From the NCBI GenBank assembly GCA_041595255.1, contig JBFHKR010000031.1:1-23421 (forward strand): DNA of 23,421 bases. Direction: 5' to 3'. The translations under genes were made by a program, and so were the position numbers. The notes beneath the pieces were generated by a model. That model was given only the letters and a program-made list of their open reading frames with translations, was not told the origin of the DNA and ran no database searches. How positions within the stretch are numbered: position 1 is the stretch's first letter; each line of letters begins with the position of its first letter. Shown in pieces: positions 15,381-23,073 of the stretch. This DNA comes from PGYR01 sp041595255 (GTDB lineage Bacteria > Bacteroidota > Ignavibacteria > Kapaibacteriales > UBA2268).

Positions 15381-16490
15381 CTAAACATTAAATCTGAAGT
15401 GAACTACATCGCCATCTTTTACGATATACTCACGACCTTCTATACGAAGTTTACCAGATTCTTTTATTTTCTGCTCACTTTCTAATTCGAATAAATCTGT
15501 ACAGTGATAAACTTCTGCTTTGATAAAGCCTTTTTCGAAATCGGTATGTATAACTCCTGCAGCCTCTGGCGCAGTACTGCCCTCAGGGAATGTCCAAGCA
15601 CGAACTTCTTTTTCACCAGCAGTGAAATAAGTTTTCAAGTTAAGTAGTTCGTATCCTTTTCGGATTAGTTTATCTAACCCACTTTCTTCTAGCCCCATAT
15701 CGTTTAGGAATTCTAGTTTTTCCTCAGGAGTATCTAATCCAGCAATTTCTGACTCTAATTTACCACAGATAACTACTACTTCACTATCATTTTTTGCAGC
15801 AATTTCTCTAACCATTTGAACGTATTTGTTTTCGCCTTGTAGGTCGTCTTCATTTACATTACAGCAATATACTTGTGGTTTGAGTGTAATAAGATGCAAA
15901 TCTCGAATAGCTTTAACTTCGTCTTCCGTAAGCCCTATACTTCTAGCGGCTTCTCCTTTATTAAGAGTATCAGCTAGTTTTTGATATATTGGGGCCAAGA
16001 CCTTTGCTGCATCAGCTACTTTCTTATCACTTGATTTTAATAATTTTTCGTTCTTATCTTTTCTTTTAAGAACAGACTCCAAGTCAGCAAGTGCTAGTTC
16101 AGTTTCGATAGTATCCACATCACGCACAGGATTAATATTACCATCAACGTGTATAATATTCTCATCTTCGAAACAACGTACTACATGGACTATAGCTCCT
16201 ACCTGACGAATATTGCCTAAAAATTGATTACCTAATCCTTCACCTTTAGAAGCTCCCTTAACTAAACCAGCAATATCAACGAATTCTACTATAGTAGGTA
16301 TAACTTTTTGGGGTTTAATAAAATTTGTGATTTGATTCAATCTAGAATCTGGGACTGCTACAACACCAACATTTGGCTCTATAGTACAAAAAGGATAATT
16401 AGCAGCTTCTGCTGGAGCAGAAGTCAAAGCTTGGAAAATTGTTGATTTACCTACATTCGGTAATCCAACTATACCACAATTCAAAGACAT
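15381..16490 (-). CDS. ychF: Ribosome-binding ATPase YchF (Obg-like)
   Basis: 369 aa, the normal length. The P-loop is GLPNVGKST (9-17). The G3 motif with the family-specific extension is DIAGLVKGASKGEGLGNQFL (from Asp72). The G4 position reads NVNE instead of NKxD, which is why members of this family prefer ATP over GTP. A coiled-coil insert lies around 125-200, and the C-terminal TGS domain covers about 283-366 (TFPEGSTAPEAAGVIHTDFE). YchF binds ribosomes and acts in translation and stress control in the cytoplasm. It is the first gene of the five-gene run ending with the glycosyltransferase. On the minus strand TAATTTTG (16532-16525) is a possible -7 promoter element 35 nt before the ATG, but I see no matching -33 element. 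Confidence 0.97.
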   Translation of the reverse strand: MSLNCGIVGLPNVGKSTIFQALTSAPAEAANYPFCTIEPNVGVVAVPDSRLNQITNFIKPQKVIPTIVEFVDIAGLVKGASKGEGLGNQFLGNIRQVGAIVHVVRCFEDENIIHVDGNINPVRDVDTIETELALADLESVLKRKDKNEKLLKSSDKKVADAAKVLAPIYQKLADTLNKGEAARSIGLTEDEVKAIRDLHLITLKPQVYCCNVNEDDLQGENKYVQMVREIAAKNDSEVVVICGKLESEIAGLDTPEEKLEFLNDMGLEESGLDKLIRKGYELLNLKTYFTAGEKEVRAWTFPEGSTAPEAAGVIHTDFEKGFIKAEVYHCTDLFELESEQKIKESGKLRIEGREYIVKDGDVVHFRFNV

Positions 16491-16565
16491 ATTATTTTCT
16501 CTTGAGTTAATTTTATTTCAGCTACAAAATTAACTTTTATTCGACGAAAATCTAAATATTAGAAT

Positions 16566-18068
16566 CTAAAGTTTATTAATAGGTAATACAAGAGTGAAAT
16601 TCGATCCTTTACCGGTCTGACTCTCATAACTAATATTACCATCAAGTGATTCAGCATATCTTTTTGATATAGCTAAGCCTAACCCTGTACCACTATTACC
16701 AATAGTATTTTCTCCCCTATAGAAAGGCTCGAATATCTTATCAAAATCGTTATCAGTAATACCTATCCCCTTATCAATTATTGATATACTCACTTGTTGA
16801 TTTACTTTTTCAATAATAATAGTGATTTCGGGGTTATCTCCTGAATAAAGAATAGCATTTTTGATTAAATTATTTAAAATTAATCTTACTTTTCTTGCAT
16901 CAGTTTTAATAAAAAATGGGTTTTCAGTATAATTTACAATTGCTTGTATTTCCTTTTTTTCTTGCCTTTTGAGATTTGTAATTATTGTTGTTATTTGATG
17001 AATTAAATCTAATTCTGCAATTTCATTATCTCTTTCATTAATATCGCTATGTCCAAATCTGATTACTTCTTCTAGCAAATCAGTCATACTGACAACAGAA
17101 TGGTTTATTTTGCTTAGACTATCATCAAATTTTTTCTTTTCATTTAACTCAAAGTATTTATTAAGTAAATATGTTGAATTCATTAAAACCGTGAGAGGTG
17201 TTCTATATTCATGAGAAATCATAGATATAAATTTTGATTTCATCTCATTAAGTGCTTTTTCTTTGTCTAGAGAAAGCAGTAACTCTTCTCTAGTAATCAA
17301 TAATTCTTCTTCCGTTTTCTTATGATTTACAATTTCATTTCTCAAATCTGCGAGCGTTTCTCTGATTCCAATTTCTTGTTCCTCTACTCTTCCTGACAAT
17401 GAAATATTTGCAAATTCTAACTTATTCTTCAATGCATCTATTTCAGTTAACTTATTTTTTAGAATCTTGTTCGTTTTCTCAATATTGTTCTTTTCCTTTT
17501 TTAATTCAATTCTCGCATTCTTTTCATTATCAAATGAAGAATATATTATTTGGATAAGCTTTTCATTTATGTAAAGTATCCCAGCTATTAAGAACGCAAT
17601 GCTGTTAGTAAACTTTATATAATATAAAGTATCAGTCATGTGCTTAGTTAATGTTATCCACCCGAAATTAAAATTTAAAAACCATATCCCTACTACTAGT
17701 ATAGAAAAATAAATAACCAATAGATAGTGTTTCTTACTAAGAAGTGTAACAGCAAAAAATATACTATAGACAATCCACACAAGCCCAATCCTTAGATCTC
17801 CCTCAAGTATTAAAACAATTAAGGCAATTAGATATGTCATAACAATGAGGGAATTGACTTTAAATCTAAAAGTCAAATCTTTTTTATACGCAGAGTATAA
17901 AGCGATTATATAAACAACGACATATAGAAATGTTTGTACGTAAAGGCCACTAACTATGGAAACAGTCCCAGATACAATCAAAGTAATAAATCCAAATACT
18001 ACGGCAAATCTGAATATACTATCTAATAATTGTTCTTTCCAAAGATATAAATTGTCTTGATTTTTCAC
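16566..18068 (-). CDS. Membrane-bound sensor histidine kinase
   Basis: 500 aa from a GTG start at 18068. About six membrane helices fill residues 19-170 (for example FAVVFGFITLIVSGTVSIV, VIYFSILVVGIWFL, SIAFLIAGILYI). They are followed by a coiled coil (about 175-275), then HisKA with phosphoacceptor His286 in FISMISHEYRTPL. The HATPase domain has the N box NNLIKNAILYSG, G1 DKGIGITDND and G2 GTGLGLAISKR. All boxes are intact. There is no periplasmic sensor domain of any size, so the signal is probably sensed within the membrane. No response regulator is nearby. The kinase core closely resembles that of the cytosolic kinase at 5956-8802, including FISM-SHEYRTPLTV and the SVxSMTxLLEEV-type segment, so the two are probably paralogues. 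It is divergent from nadC across 61 bp; ychF follows 75 bp downstream. Confidence 0.9.
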   Translation of the reverse strand: MKNQDNLYLWKEQLLDSIFRFAVVFGFITLIVSGTVSIVSGLYVQTFLYVVVYIIALYSAYKKDLTFRFKVNSLIVMTYLIALIVLILEGDLRIGLVWIVYSIFFAVTLLSKKHYLLVIYFSILVVGIWFLNFNFGWITLTKHMTDTLYYIKFTNSIAFLIAGILYINEKLIQIIYSSFDNEKNARIELKKEKNNIEKTNKILKNKLTEIDALKNKLEFANISLSGRVEEQEIGIRETLADLRNEIVNHKKTEEELLITREELLLSLDKEKALNEMKSKFISMISHEYRTPLTVLMNSTYLLNKYFELNEKKKFDDSLSKINHSVVSMTDLLEEVIRFGHSDINERDNEIAELDLIHQITTIITNLKRQEKKEIQAIVNYTENPFFIKTDARKVRLILNNLIKNAILYSGDNPEITIIIEKVNQQVSISIIDKGIGITDNDFDKIFEPFYRGENTIGNSGTGLGLAISKRYAESLDGNISYESQTGKGSNFTLVLPINKL

Positions 18069-18072
18069 TTAA

Positions 18073-18103
18073 TTCGTTCTAATTATTTCTTTTCTTATTT
18101 TTG
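18073..18103 (+). promoter_or_regulatory. Probable promoter of the nadC operon
   Basis: TTCG (18073-18076), then 19 nt, then TATTTTTG (18096-18103). The -7 element is an exact TAnnTTTG and the -33 element is one base off TTTG. The predicted start would give a leader of about 20 nt before the nadC ATG at 18130. Confidence 0.5.
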
Positions 18104-18129
18104 TATAATATAAATTAAGAAATATTAAT

Positions 18130-18984
18130 ATGATAAAGTATAATCAAGTAAAAGAAATTTCAAAAGATTATCTTGTAAAAAAGTTAAATGAATATCTAGA
18201 AGAAGATTCACCTAATGGAGATATAACTTCGGTAGGAACAGTAAACCCAAAATCAACAATAGTAGCTCAACTGATTGCTAAAGATAACTTAGTCCTCTCT
18301 GGAAGAAATGTAGTAGAGGCAATGTTTGATAGTGAAACGAATATAGATTTTAATTTTTCGGATGGTGATGTAGTTTCTAATAGGGATCTAATCGCTACTA
18401 TAGAGGGCAACGCAATAGAAATACTAAGGAAAGAAAGAATTTTTTTGAATCTAATGCAACGTATGTGTGGAATAGCAACTACGACTCGCACCTATGTAGA
18501 TATAGCTAAGCCACACAATGTAATAGTATTAGACACAAGAAAAACTACTCCGGGTCTGAGAATGTTTGAGAAATATTCTGTTTGCATGGGAGGTGGTCAA
18601 AATCATAGATATAATCTTTCAACTGGGATATTGATAAAAGACAATCATATAGTAGCGGCTGGGGGAGTACGGGAAGCTGTGGAAGGTTGTAAAAAATTAG
18701 ATAGTACTCTACCTATACAAATAGAAGTAGATAGAAAAGAACAAATACCAAATGCAATAGATTCTGGAGCTGATGGTCTATTATTGGATAATATGTCGCC
18801 TGATTATTTGATGGAATGTGTTAAATTTGCAAAAGAACTTAAAAATAATATTTTCTTAGAAGCATCTGGAGGTATTACCCTACAAAATTTATCTGGGTAT
18901 GTAACAACTGGTATAGACGCTGTATCAGTTGGTGCTCTTACACATAGCGTAAAAAGTTCTGACATAAGTTTAAAATTTGTATAA
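18130..18984 (+). CDS. nadC: Nicotinate-nucleotide pyrophosphorylase (quinolinate phosphoribosyltransferase)
   Basis: 284 aa, normal length. It has the core signature DTRKTTPGLRMFEKYSVCMG (from Asp135), followed by GGGQNHRYNLSTGILIKDNH. It also has the C-terminal barrel strands IQIEVDRKEQI, GADGLLLDNMSPD, EASGGITLQNL and GIDAVSVGALTHS. These hold the quinolinate- and phosphate-binding residues. The enzyme joins quinolinate and phosphoribosyl pyrophosphate to make nicotinate mononucleotide with loss of CO2, in de novo NAD synthesis in the cytoplasm. No nadA or nadB is in the window. It is the first gene of a compact plus-strand run; ferritin begins 14 bp after its stop. Confidence 0.97.
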   Translation: MIKYNQVKEISKDYLVKKLNEYLEEDSPNGDITSVGTVNPKSTIVAQLIAKDNLVLSGRNVVEAMFDSETNIDFNFSDGDVVSNRDLIATIEGNAIEILRKERIFLNLMQRMCGIATTTRTYVDIAKPHNVIVLDTRKTTPGLRMFEKYSVCMGGGQNHRYNLSTGILIKDNHIVAAGGVREAVEGCKKLDSTLPIQIEVDRKEQIPNAIDSGADGLLLDNMSPDYLMECVKFAKELKNNIFLEASGGITLQNLSGYVTTGIDAVSVGALTHSVKSSDISLKFV

Positions 18985-18998
18985 ATGAGGAAAATAAA

Positions 18999-19493
18999 AT
19001 GATTTCGAAAAAATTAGAAAAAGCGATCAATGAACAAATAGCTAAAGAGATATATTCTTCTAATTTATATCTTTCAATGGCTGGTTATTTCTCATCAATA
19101 AGTCTAGCGGGAATGGCTAGTTGGATGAGATCACAATCTACAGAAGAATTACAACATGCTTATAAATTGTTTGACTTTTTATTAGACAGAGGTGGATTAC
19201 CTGTGATTGGTCAGATTGACTCACCACCAAATCATTGGAAAAGCCCTTTAGATGGTTTCCAAGTAGCTTTAGAACACGAACAAATTATTTCTAAAAGTAT
19301 AAATGATCTTGCTCGCTTAGCTAGAAAAGAAGATGATCTTTCGCTAGAAGTATTGTTGCACTGGTTTATAACTGAGCAAGTAGAGGAAGAAGCAACTGTA
19401 AGTGAATTAGTAGACAGATTAAAGCTAGCTTCCGATTCTCCAGGCGGTCTATTTATATTAGATAATGAACTAAGAAATACACCCCTAGCTTAA
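18999..19493 (+). CDS. ftnA: Ferritin, FtnA-like
   Basis: 164 aa, the length of bacterial non-haem ferritins. The ferroxidase-centre residues fall at the same positions as in E. coli FtnA: Glu17, Tyr24, Glu50, His53, Glu94, Gln127 and Glu130. The protein therefore should oxidise Fe(II) and store iron in a 24-subunit shell. The haem-ligand methionine that marks bacterioferritin is not evident. A GAGGA sequence 7 nt before the ATG is one of the few Shine-Dalgarno-like sites in this window. It starts 14 bp after nadC, and smpB starts 2 bp after it, so it is expressed with translation genes. The pairing with nadC has no obvious functional reason beyond both being cytoplasmic housekeeping. Confidence 0.93.
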   Translation: MISKKLEKAINEQIAKEIYSSNLYLSMAGYFSSISLAGMASWMRSQSTEELQHAYKLFDFLLDRGGLPVIGQIDSPPNHWKSPLDGFQVALEHEQIISKSINDLARLARKEDDLSLEVLLHWFITEQVEEEATVSELVDRLKLASDSPGGLFILDNELRNTPLA

Positions 19494-19495
19494 TA

Positions 19496-19975
19496 ATGTC
19501 AAAATCTGATTCAACAAATGGTCCTAAATTTAAAGTCATAACGACCAACAGAAGGGCTAGTTATGACTACACACTAGTAAGTCGATATGAGGCTGGTATC
19601 ATGCTTACTGGGACTGAAGTAAAAGCATTGCGTGAGAATAAATGTAGTTTACAAGAAGCTTACGTTATGTTCCCTAAAAATGGTGATGACCTGTATATAA
19701 TGAGTATGACTATACCCGAGTACTCTTTTGGGAATAGAGAAAACCACGAACCCACAAGGTCAAGAAAATTACTTTTGCATAAAAGAGAAATAAAAAAATT
19801 AAAAGATGCGGTAAAAGAAAAAGGAATGACTATAATTCCTTTACAGATTTATTTCAGCGATCATTTGGTCAAGTTAGAAATTGCTTTAGCTAAGCCCAAG
19901 AAAAACTACGACAAGAGAGAATCTACTAAAACTAAAGAAGTAGAAAGAGATCTAAAAAGAAAATATAAAGTATAA
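19496..19975 (+). CDS. smpB: SsrA-binding protein SmpB
   Basis: 159 aa, normal length. Conserved blocks are NRRASYDYTLVSRYEAGIML, LTGTEVKALRENKCSLQEAY, YSFGNRENHEPTRSRKLLLH and KGMTIIPLQIYFSDHLVKLE. The lysine- and arginine-rich tail DKRESTKTKEVERDLKRKYK becomes helical in the ribosomal mRNA channel. SmpB carries transfer-messenger RNA to stalled ribosomes in trans-translation. The ssrA RNA gene itself was not seen in this window. The gene starts 2 bp after the ferritin stop, and tyrS starts 11 bp after its stop. Every expected block is present. Confidence 0.97.
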   Translation: MSKSDSTNGPKFKVITTNRRASYDYTLVSRYEAGIMLTGTEVKALRENKCSLQEAYVMFPKNGDDLYIMSMTIPEYSFGNRENHEPTRSRKLLLHKREIKKLKDAVKEKGMTIIPLQIYFSDHLVKLEIALAKPKKNYDKRESTKTKEVERDLKRKYKV

Positions 19976-19986
19976 GGATACAAGTA

Positions 19987-21210
19987 ATGTTCCCAAGTGT
20001 AAACGAACAAATGGATATAATAAAATCTTCTGCAATTGATGTATTACCAGAAGAAGAACTAGTACGTAAACTAGAGAATTCCATAAAAAAGAAGAAACAA
20101 CTAATAATAAAACTAGGGGCTGACCCAAGCCGACCAGATTTGCATATAGGTCACGCAGTAGTGTTAAACAAAATGCGCCAATTCCAAGATTTGGGACATA
20201 AAGCAATTCTAATTATAGGTGATTTCACTGCAATGATCGGTGACCCTTCGGGTAAATCAAAGACCAGACCACAGTTGACATTGGAAGATACAAGAGTCAA
20301 TGGTCAATCATATTTAGATCAAGCAGGTCTTATACTAGATGAAAGCCCAGAGAAATTCCAAGTTCGTTATAATAGCGAATGGCTTAACGCAATGAATTTC
20401 AGAGATGTAGTAGAGTTAGCGGCCAAATATACTGTAGCCCAATTGTTAGAAAGAGATGATTTCAATAAGCGATATAACTCTGGTGTACCTATAAGTATGC
20501 ACGAGTTGCTATATCCTCTGGCTCAAGCAATGGATTCGGCAGAAATTGAATCAGATGTAGAGCTAGGTGGTACTGATCAGAAATTTAATCTAATAGTAGG
20601 ACGTGATATACAACGAGCATATGGCAAAGAACCACAATGTATAGTTACACTACCAATATTAGAAGGTACTGACGGTAAAGAAAAGATGAGTAAATCTTTG
20701 GACAATTACATCGCTCTGACTGACAAGCCATCTGATATTTTCGGGAAAGTTATGTCTGTTCCAGATGACGTTATACTTCGCTATTACGAATACGGAGCAT
20801 TTGCGAGTCCAGAAGAAATAGCAGAAATGAGGCACTTTTTAGCAACAGAAGGTAATAATCCACGCGATGCTAAAGTTAAAGTAGCAATTAGAATAACGGA
20901 TAAATACCATGAAGTAGGCTCTGGTCAAGCTGCTTATGAAGAGTTCCAACGCATTTTTACAAAAGGTGACATTCCTGATAATATTGAAGAATTAGAATTG
21001 GAAACATCGCCAAAAGAGTCAAAAATAATAGACATTATATCTGACTCAGGAATGGTTAGCTCTAAAAAAGATGCCAGAAGAATGGTTCAGCAAGGTGCCG
21101 TTTCAGTTGATGAGAAAAAAATAGAAGATATAAACGAGTGCATAGACCTAACTGATTATAGAATATTCAAAGTTGGCAAAAGAAGATTTATGAGAATAAA
21201 GGCAAAGTAA
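19987..21210 (+). CDS. tyrS: Tyrosyl-tRNA synthetase
   Basis: 407 aa. Class I signatures are HIGH (53-56) in LHIGHAVVLNKM and KMSKS (233-237). GDFTAMIGDPSGKSKTRPQL marks the bacterial TyrRS subgroup with intact HIGH and KMSKS (TyrZ-like) rather than the shorter E. coli TyrS type. The C-terminal S4 RNA-binding domain lies at about 342-405 (SSKKDARRMVQQGAVSVDEK). It charges tRNA-Tyr in the cytoplasm. It is the last gene of the nadC-ftnA-smpB-tyrS run, 11 bp after smpB. No T-box leader is present. The downstream gap to 21378 holds a long hairpin. Confidence 0.97.
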   Translation: MFPSVNEQMDIIKSSAIDVLPEEELVRKLENSIKKKKQLIIKLGADPSRPDLHIGHAVVLNKMRQFQDLGHKAILIIGDFTAMIGDPSGKSKTRPQLTLEDTRVNGQSYLDQAGLILDESPEKFQVRYNSEWLNAMNFRDVVELAAKYTVAQLLERDDFNKRYNSGVPISMHELLYPLAQAMDSAEIESDVELGGTDQKFNLIVGRDIQRAYGKEPQCIVTLPILEGTDGKEKMSKSLDNYIALTDKPSDIFGKVMSVPDDVILRYYEYGAFASPEEIAEMRHFLATEGNNPRDAKVKVAIRITDKYHEVGSGQAAYEEFQRIFTKGDIPDNIEELELETSPKESKIIDIISDSGMVSSKKDARRMVQQGAVSVDEKKIEDINECIDLTDYRIFKVGKRRFMRIKAK

Positions 21211-21284
21211 TAGTAACTCTAGTAAAGCATATCATCATAGCGATATCCTTCTCTGTACTTTTCTTGGACACACCCAACATAAGA

Positions 21285-21353
21285 CAAAAAAAGGTCGTTC
21301 CTATAGTAATGGAGACTGATTATAGTCCAAATTATACTAGGAAACGACCTTTG
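21285..21353 (-). terminator. Long hairpin terminator after the lipoprotein gene, possibly two-way
   Basis: The arms AAAGGTCGTTCCTATAGTA (from 21290) and, on the other strand, AAAGGTCGTTTCCTAGTATA (from 21352) pair with one bulge. A smaller inner stem, GGAGACT / AGTCC, continues inward. On the minus strand the structure ends in a run of seven T, serving the lipoprotein gene. On the plus strand only three T follow, so termination of tyrS would be weaker. The stem is unusually long for a terminator. Confidence 0.7.
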
Positions 21354-21378
21354 ATAAAAAGAATAAATGTTAGAGATA

Positions 21379-21894
21379 TTACTTATTTACAGTGATATTA
21401 TAGATTATAGTATCTCTATTAGCTTCGTTATCTTTTTCAAATACTATATATCTAATTTTAGCGAAACCACCTTCTAAGTCATTTGATAAATACTGAAGAA
21501 AGTTTCCTGGAGGTGTAGTCTCTCCAGCTTTAACTGTCATAGTTCTATCAGAAAGAAAATCTTCTTTTAATGGTGGATAGCAAGTCCCTTCATTTTTGTC
21601 AATATCTCCCCAGCAAAAATATGAAGCTTGACCAGAGGCCATTTCCATAATTTCCATCTTAGCATATAGCAGTAAATCTCTTGAACCTTTGTTAGTTATC
21701 TGAGTATGAAAACTAACTATATATTCTGTCTGCCCATCTTGAGGAAAACCAATTGACTTAGTTATATCTACTCCTTCTACGGAAGTGAGCTCTATGCTAT
21801 CTGTTTCTTTAATATCTGGTTGTACTGTGTCTTCACTACAAGAAATAAAGAAACTTAGTAATGAAAATGCCAGTAATATTTGTATTTTTTTCAT
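21379..21894 (-). CDS. Predicted lipoprotein, function unknown
   Basis: 171 aa. It has a lipoprotein signal peptide: MKKIQILLAFSLLSFFISC, with Cys19 as the lipidated residue in the lipobox F-I-S-C. The residues after it (SEDTVQPDIKETDS) are acidic and polar, which suggests an outer-membrane lipoprotein linker. The rest looks like a single beta-rich domain, with strands such as EYIVSFHTQITNKGSRDLLLYAKMEI and KIRYIVFEKDN. It contains the cysteine pair YFCWGDIDKNEGTCYP, which could form a disulfide in the periplasm. I do not recognise the family. It is divergent from the TlpA-like gene across about 100 bp, and its terminator is the long hairpin at 21285-21353. Confidence 0.7.
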   Translation of the reverse strand: MKKIQILLAFSLLSFFISCSEDTVQPDIKETDSIELTSVEGVDITKSIGFPQDGQTEYIVSFHTQITNKGSRDLLLYAKMEIMEMASGQASYFCWGDIDKNEGTCYPPLKEDFLSDRTMTVKAGETTPPGNFLQYLSNDLEGGFAKIRYIVFEKDNEANRDTIIYNITVNK

Positions 21895-21996
21895 ATATTG
21901 AAACCTATATAATTATTTATTATTCGTAAAACTATTATAGTAATAGACACGTAATATAGATATAAGTTACAAAATAAACAAATAAAGGAATATGCT

Positions 21997-22512
21997 TTGA
22001 AAAATATGAATAGAATAATTGCAGTATCTATGTTCCTAGTATTAGCTTTTATAGGTACTTCGGAAGCAAAAGAAAAATCAGATATACCTTCGGTTACAGT
22101 TAAGAACATGAAAGGAAGAAATGTAAATACTTCTACCTTTAGCAATGATGGCAAGCCATTTATTATCAATTTTTGGGCGACTTGGTGCAAACCTTGTATA
22201 TTAGAGTTAAACAACATTAATGATAAATATGCTAAGTGGCAAAAAGAGACCGGGGTTAAAATTATTGCTGTTTCTATTGATGACTCTCGTAATAGTCGTA
22301 GAGTAGCACCTTTCGTGAAAGGTAGAGGATGGGACTATGAAGTATATCTAGATGAAAATAGTGATTTCAAACGTGCTCTGAACGTTAGTAATCCGCCTCA
22401 TACATTTTTATATGATGGTGATGGTAACTTAGTCTATACACATAATGGATATGCTCCAGGAGATGAAGACGAGTTATACGAAAAACTAAAAGAGATTTCT
22501 AAAAAGAAATAA
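21997..22512 (+). CDS. TlpA/ResA-like thioredoxin-fold protein
   Basis: 171 aa from a TTG at 21997; an ATG at 22006 giving MNRIIAVSMF is an equally possible start. An N-terminal signal peptide with hydrophobic core IIAVSMFLVLAFIG and likely cleavage near SEA/K sends it to the periplasm. The thioredoxin fold begins near residue 31. The redox motif is WCKPC with Cys64 and Cys67, and NFWATWCKPC is the standard TlpA/ResA context. The cis-proline region is NPPHTFLYD. Such proteins reduce disulfides in the periplasm, for example for cytochrome c maturation, or act in oxidative stress defence. No cytochrome genes are nearby, so the partner is unknown. It converges with rplS over a two-way terminator. 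Confidence 0.85.
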   Translation: MKNMNRIIAVSMFLVLAFIGTSEAKEKSDIPSVTVKNMKGRNVNTSTFSNDGKPFIINFWATWCKPCILELNNINDKYAKWQKETGVKIIAVSIDDSRNSRRVAPFVKGRGWDYEVYLDENSDFKRALNVSNPPHTFLYDGDGNLVYTHNGYAPGDEDELYEKLKEISKKK

Positions 22513-22533
22513 TATAACAGAAAAGATAAAAAA

Positions 22534-22556
22534 AAATCCCGTTTATAACGGGATTT
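22534..22556. terminator. Two-way Rho-independent terminator between the TlpA-like gene and rplS
   Basis: A perfect 10-bp stem AAATCCCGTT / AACGGGATTT with a 3-nt TAT loop. On the plus strand it is followed by AATTTTTT, and on the minus strand by nine T. It therefore serves both convergent genes. Confidence 0.92.
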
Positions 22557-22562
22557 AATTTT

Positions 22563-22952
22563 TTATTTACGTCTTGCAAGTTTTTGTCTAGTTTTCTTGT
22601 CAGACATACCGCGTAAGTAATAAAGTTTAGCACGTCTAACACGCCCTTTACTTAATACCTCTATACTTTGAATCATAGGTGAATGGAATGGGAAGATTCT
22701 CTCTACACCAATACCATTAGATATTTTTCTAACATTAAAAGTCTTAGATATACCGCCACCTTGGATGCCGATAACTATTCCTTTATAATTCTGAATTCTC
22801 TCTTTCTCACCCTCTATTACTCTAACTGCTACATTGACAGTGTCACCAGGCCCAAAATCAGGCATCTCTTGGTATTTATCGCCGTCTTTTTCTTTTTTCG
22901 TAGCGACAACTTTGTCTTTAGCTATTTGCTCTATGTATTGTAATGAAGTCAT
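22563..22952 (-). CDS. rplS: 50S ribosomal protein L19
   Basis: 129 aa, slightly longer than the usual 115 because of a charged N-terminal segment (KDKVVATKKEKDGDKYQEMP). Conserved blocks are PGDTVNVAVRVIEGEKERIQ, NYKGIVIGIQGGGISKTFNV, GVERIFPFHSPMIQSIEVL and VRRAKLYYLRGMSDKKTRQK. L19 lies at the interface of the two ribosomal subunits. In many bacteria rplS ends the rpsP-rimM-trmD operon. Here it is alone, with its own promoter and terminator. The start ATG is at 22952. Confidence 0.98.
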   Translation of the reverse strand: MTSLQYIEQIAKDKVVATKKEKDGDKYQEMPDFGPGDTVNVAVRVIEGEKERIQNYKGIVIGIQGGGISKTFNVRKISNGIGVERIFPFHSPMIQSIEVLSKGRVRRAKLYYLRGMSDKKTRQKLARRK

Positions 22953-22980
22953 TTTCTTGCTCCCAATTTTATCAAGACTA

Positions 22981-23012
22981 CAAAAATAAGCTCTTGATTT
23001 ATTAATTCCAAA
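22981..23012 (-). promoter_or_regulatory. Promoter of rplS
   Basis: On the minus strand TTTG (23012-23009), then 20 nt, then TATTTTTG (22988-22981). Both elements match the Bacteroidota consensus exactly. The transcript would begin about 20-25 nt before the rplS ATG. Confidence 0.65.
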
Positions 23013-23017
23013 CTTTT

Positions 23018-23044
23018 TTATAGATAAAGTTAATGTTATTTTCG
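23018..23044 (+). promoter_or_regulatory. Weak candidate promoter of purN
   Basis: TATTTTCG (23037-23044) is one base off the TAnnTTTG element and stands 29 bp before the purN ATG. The -33 region is only T-rich (around 23014-23019), with no true TTG. The position fits better than the sequence. Confidence 0.3.
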
Positions 23045-23073
23045 TATCTGATTAAAATGATAGATTCTAATAT

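Noticed and set aside
21220..21393. Open frame of about 57 codons after tyrS
   Set aside because: It has no start codon near its 5' end, and most of it is the terminator hairpin read as protein.
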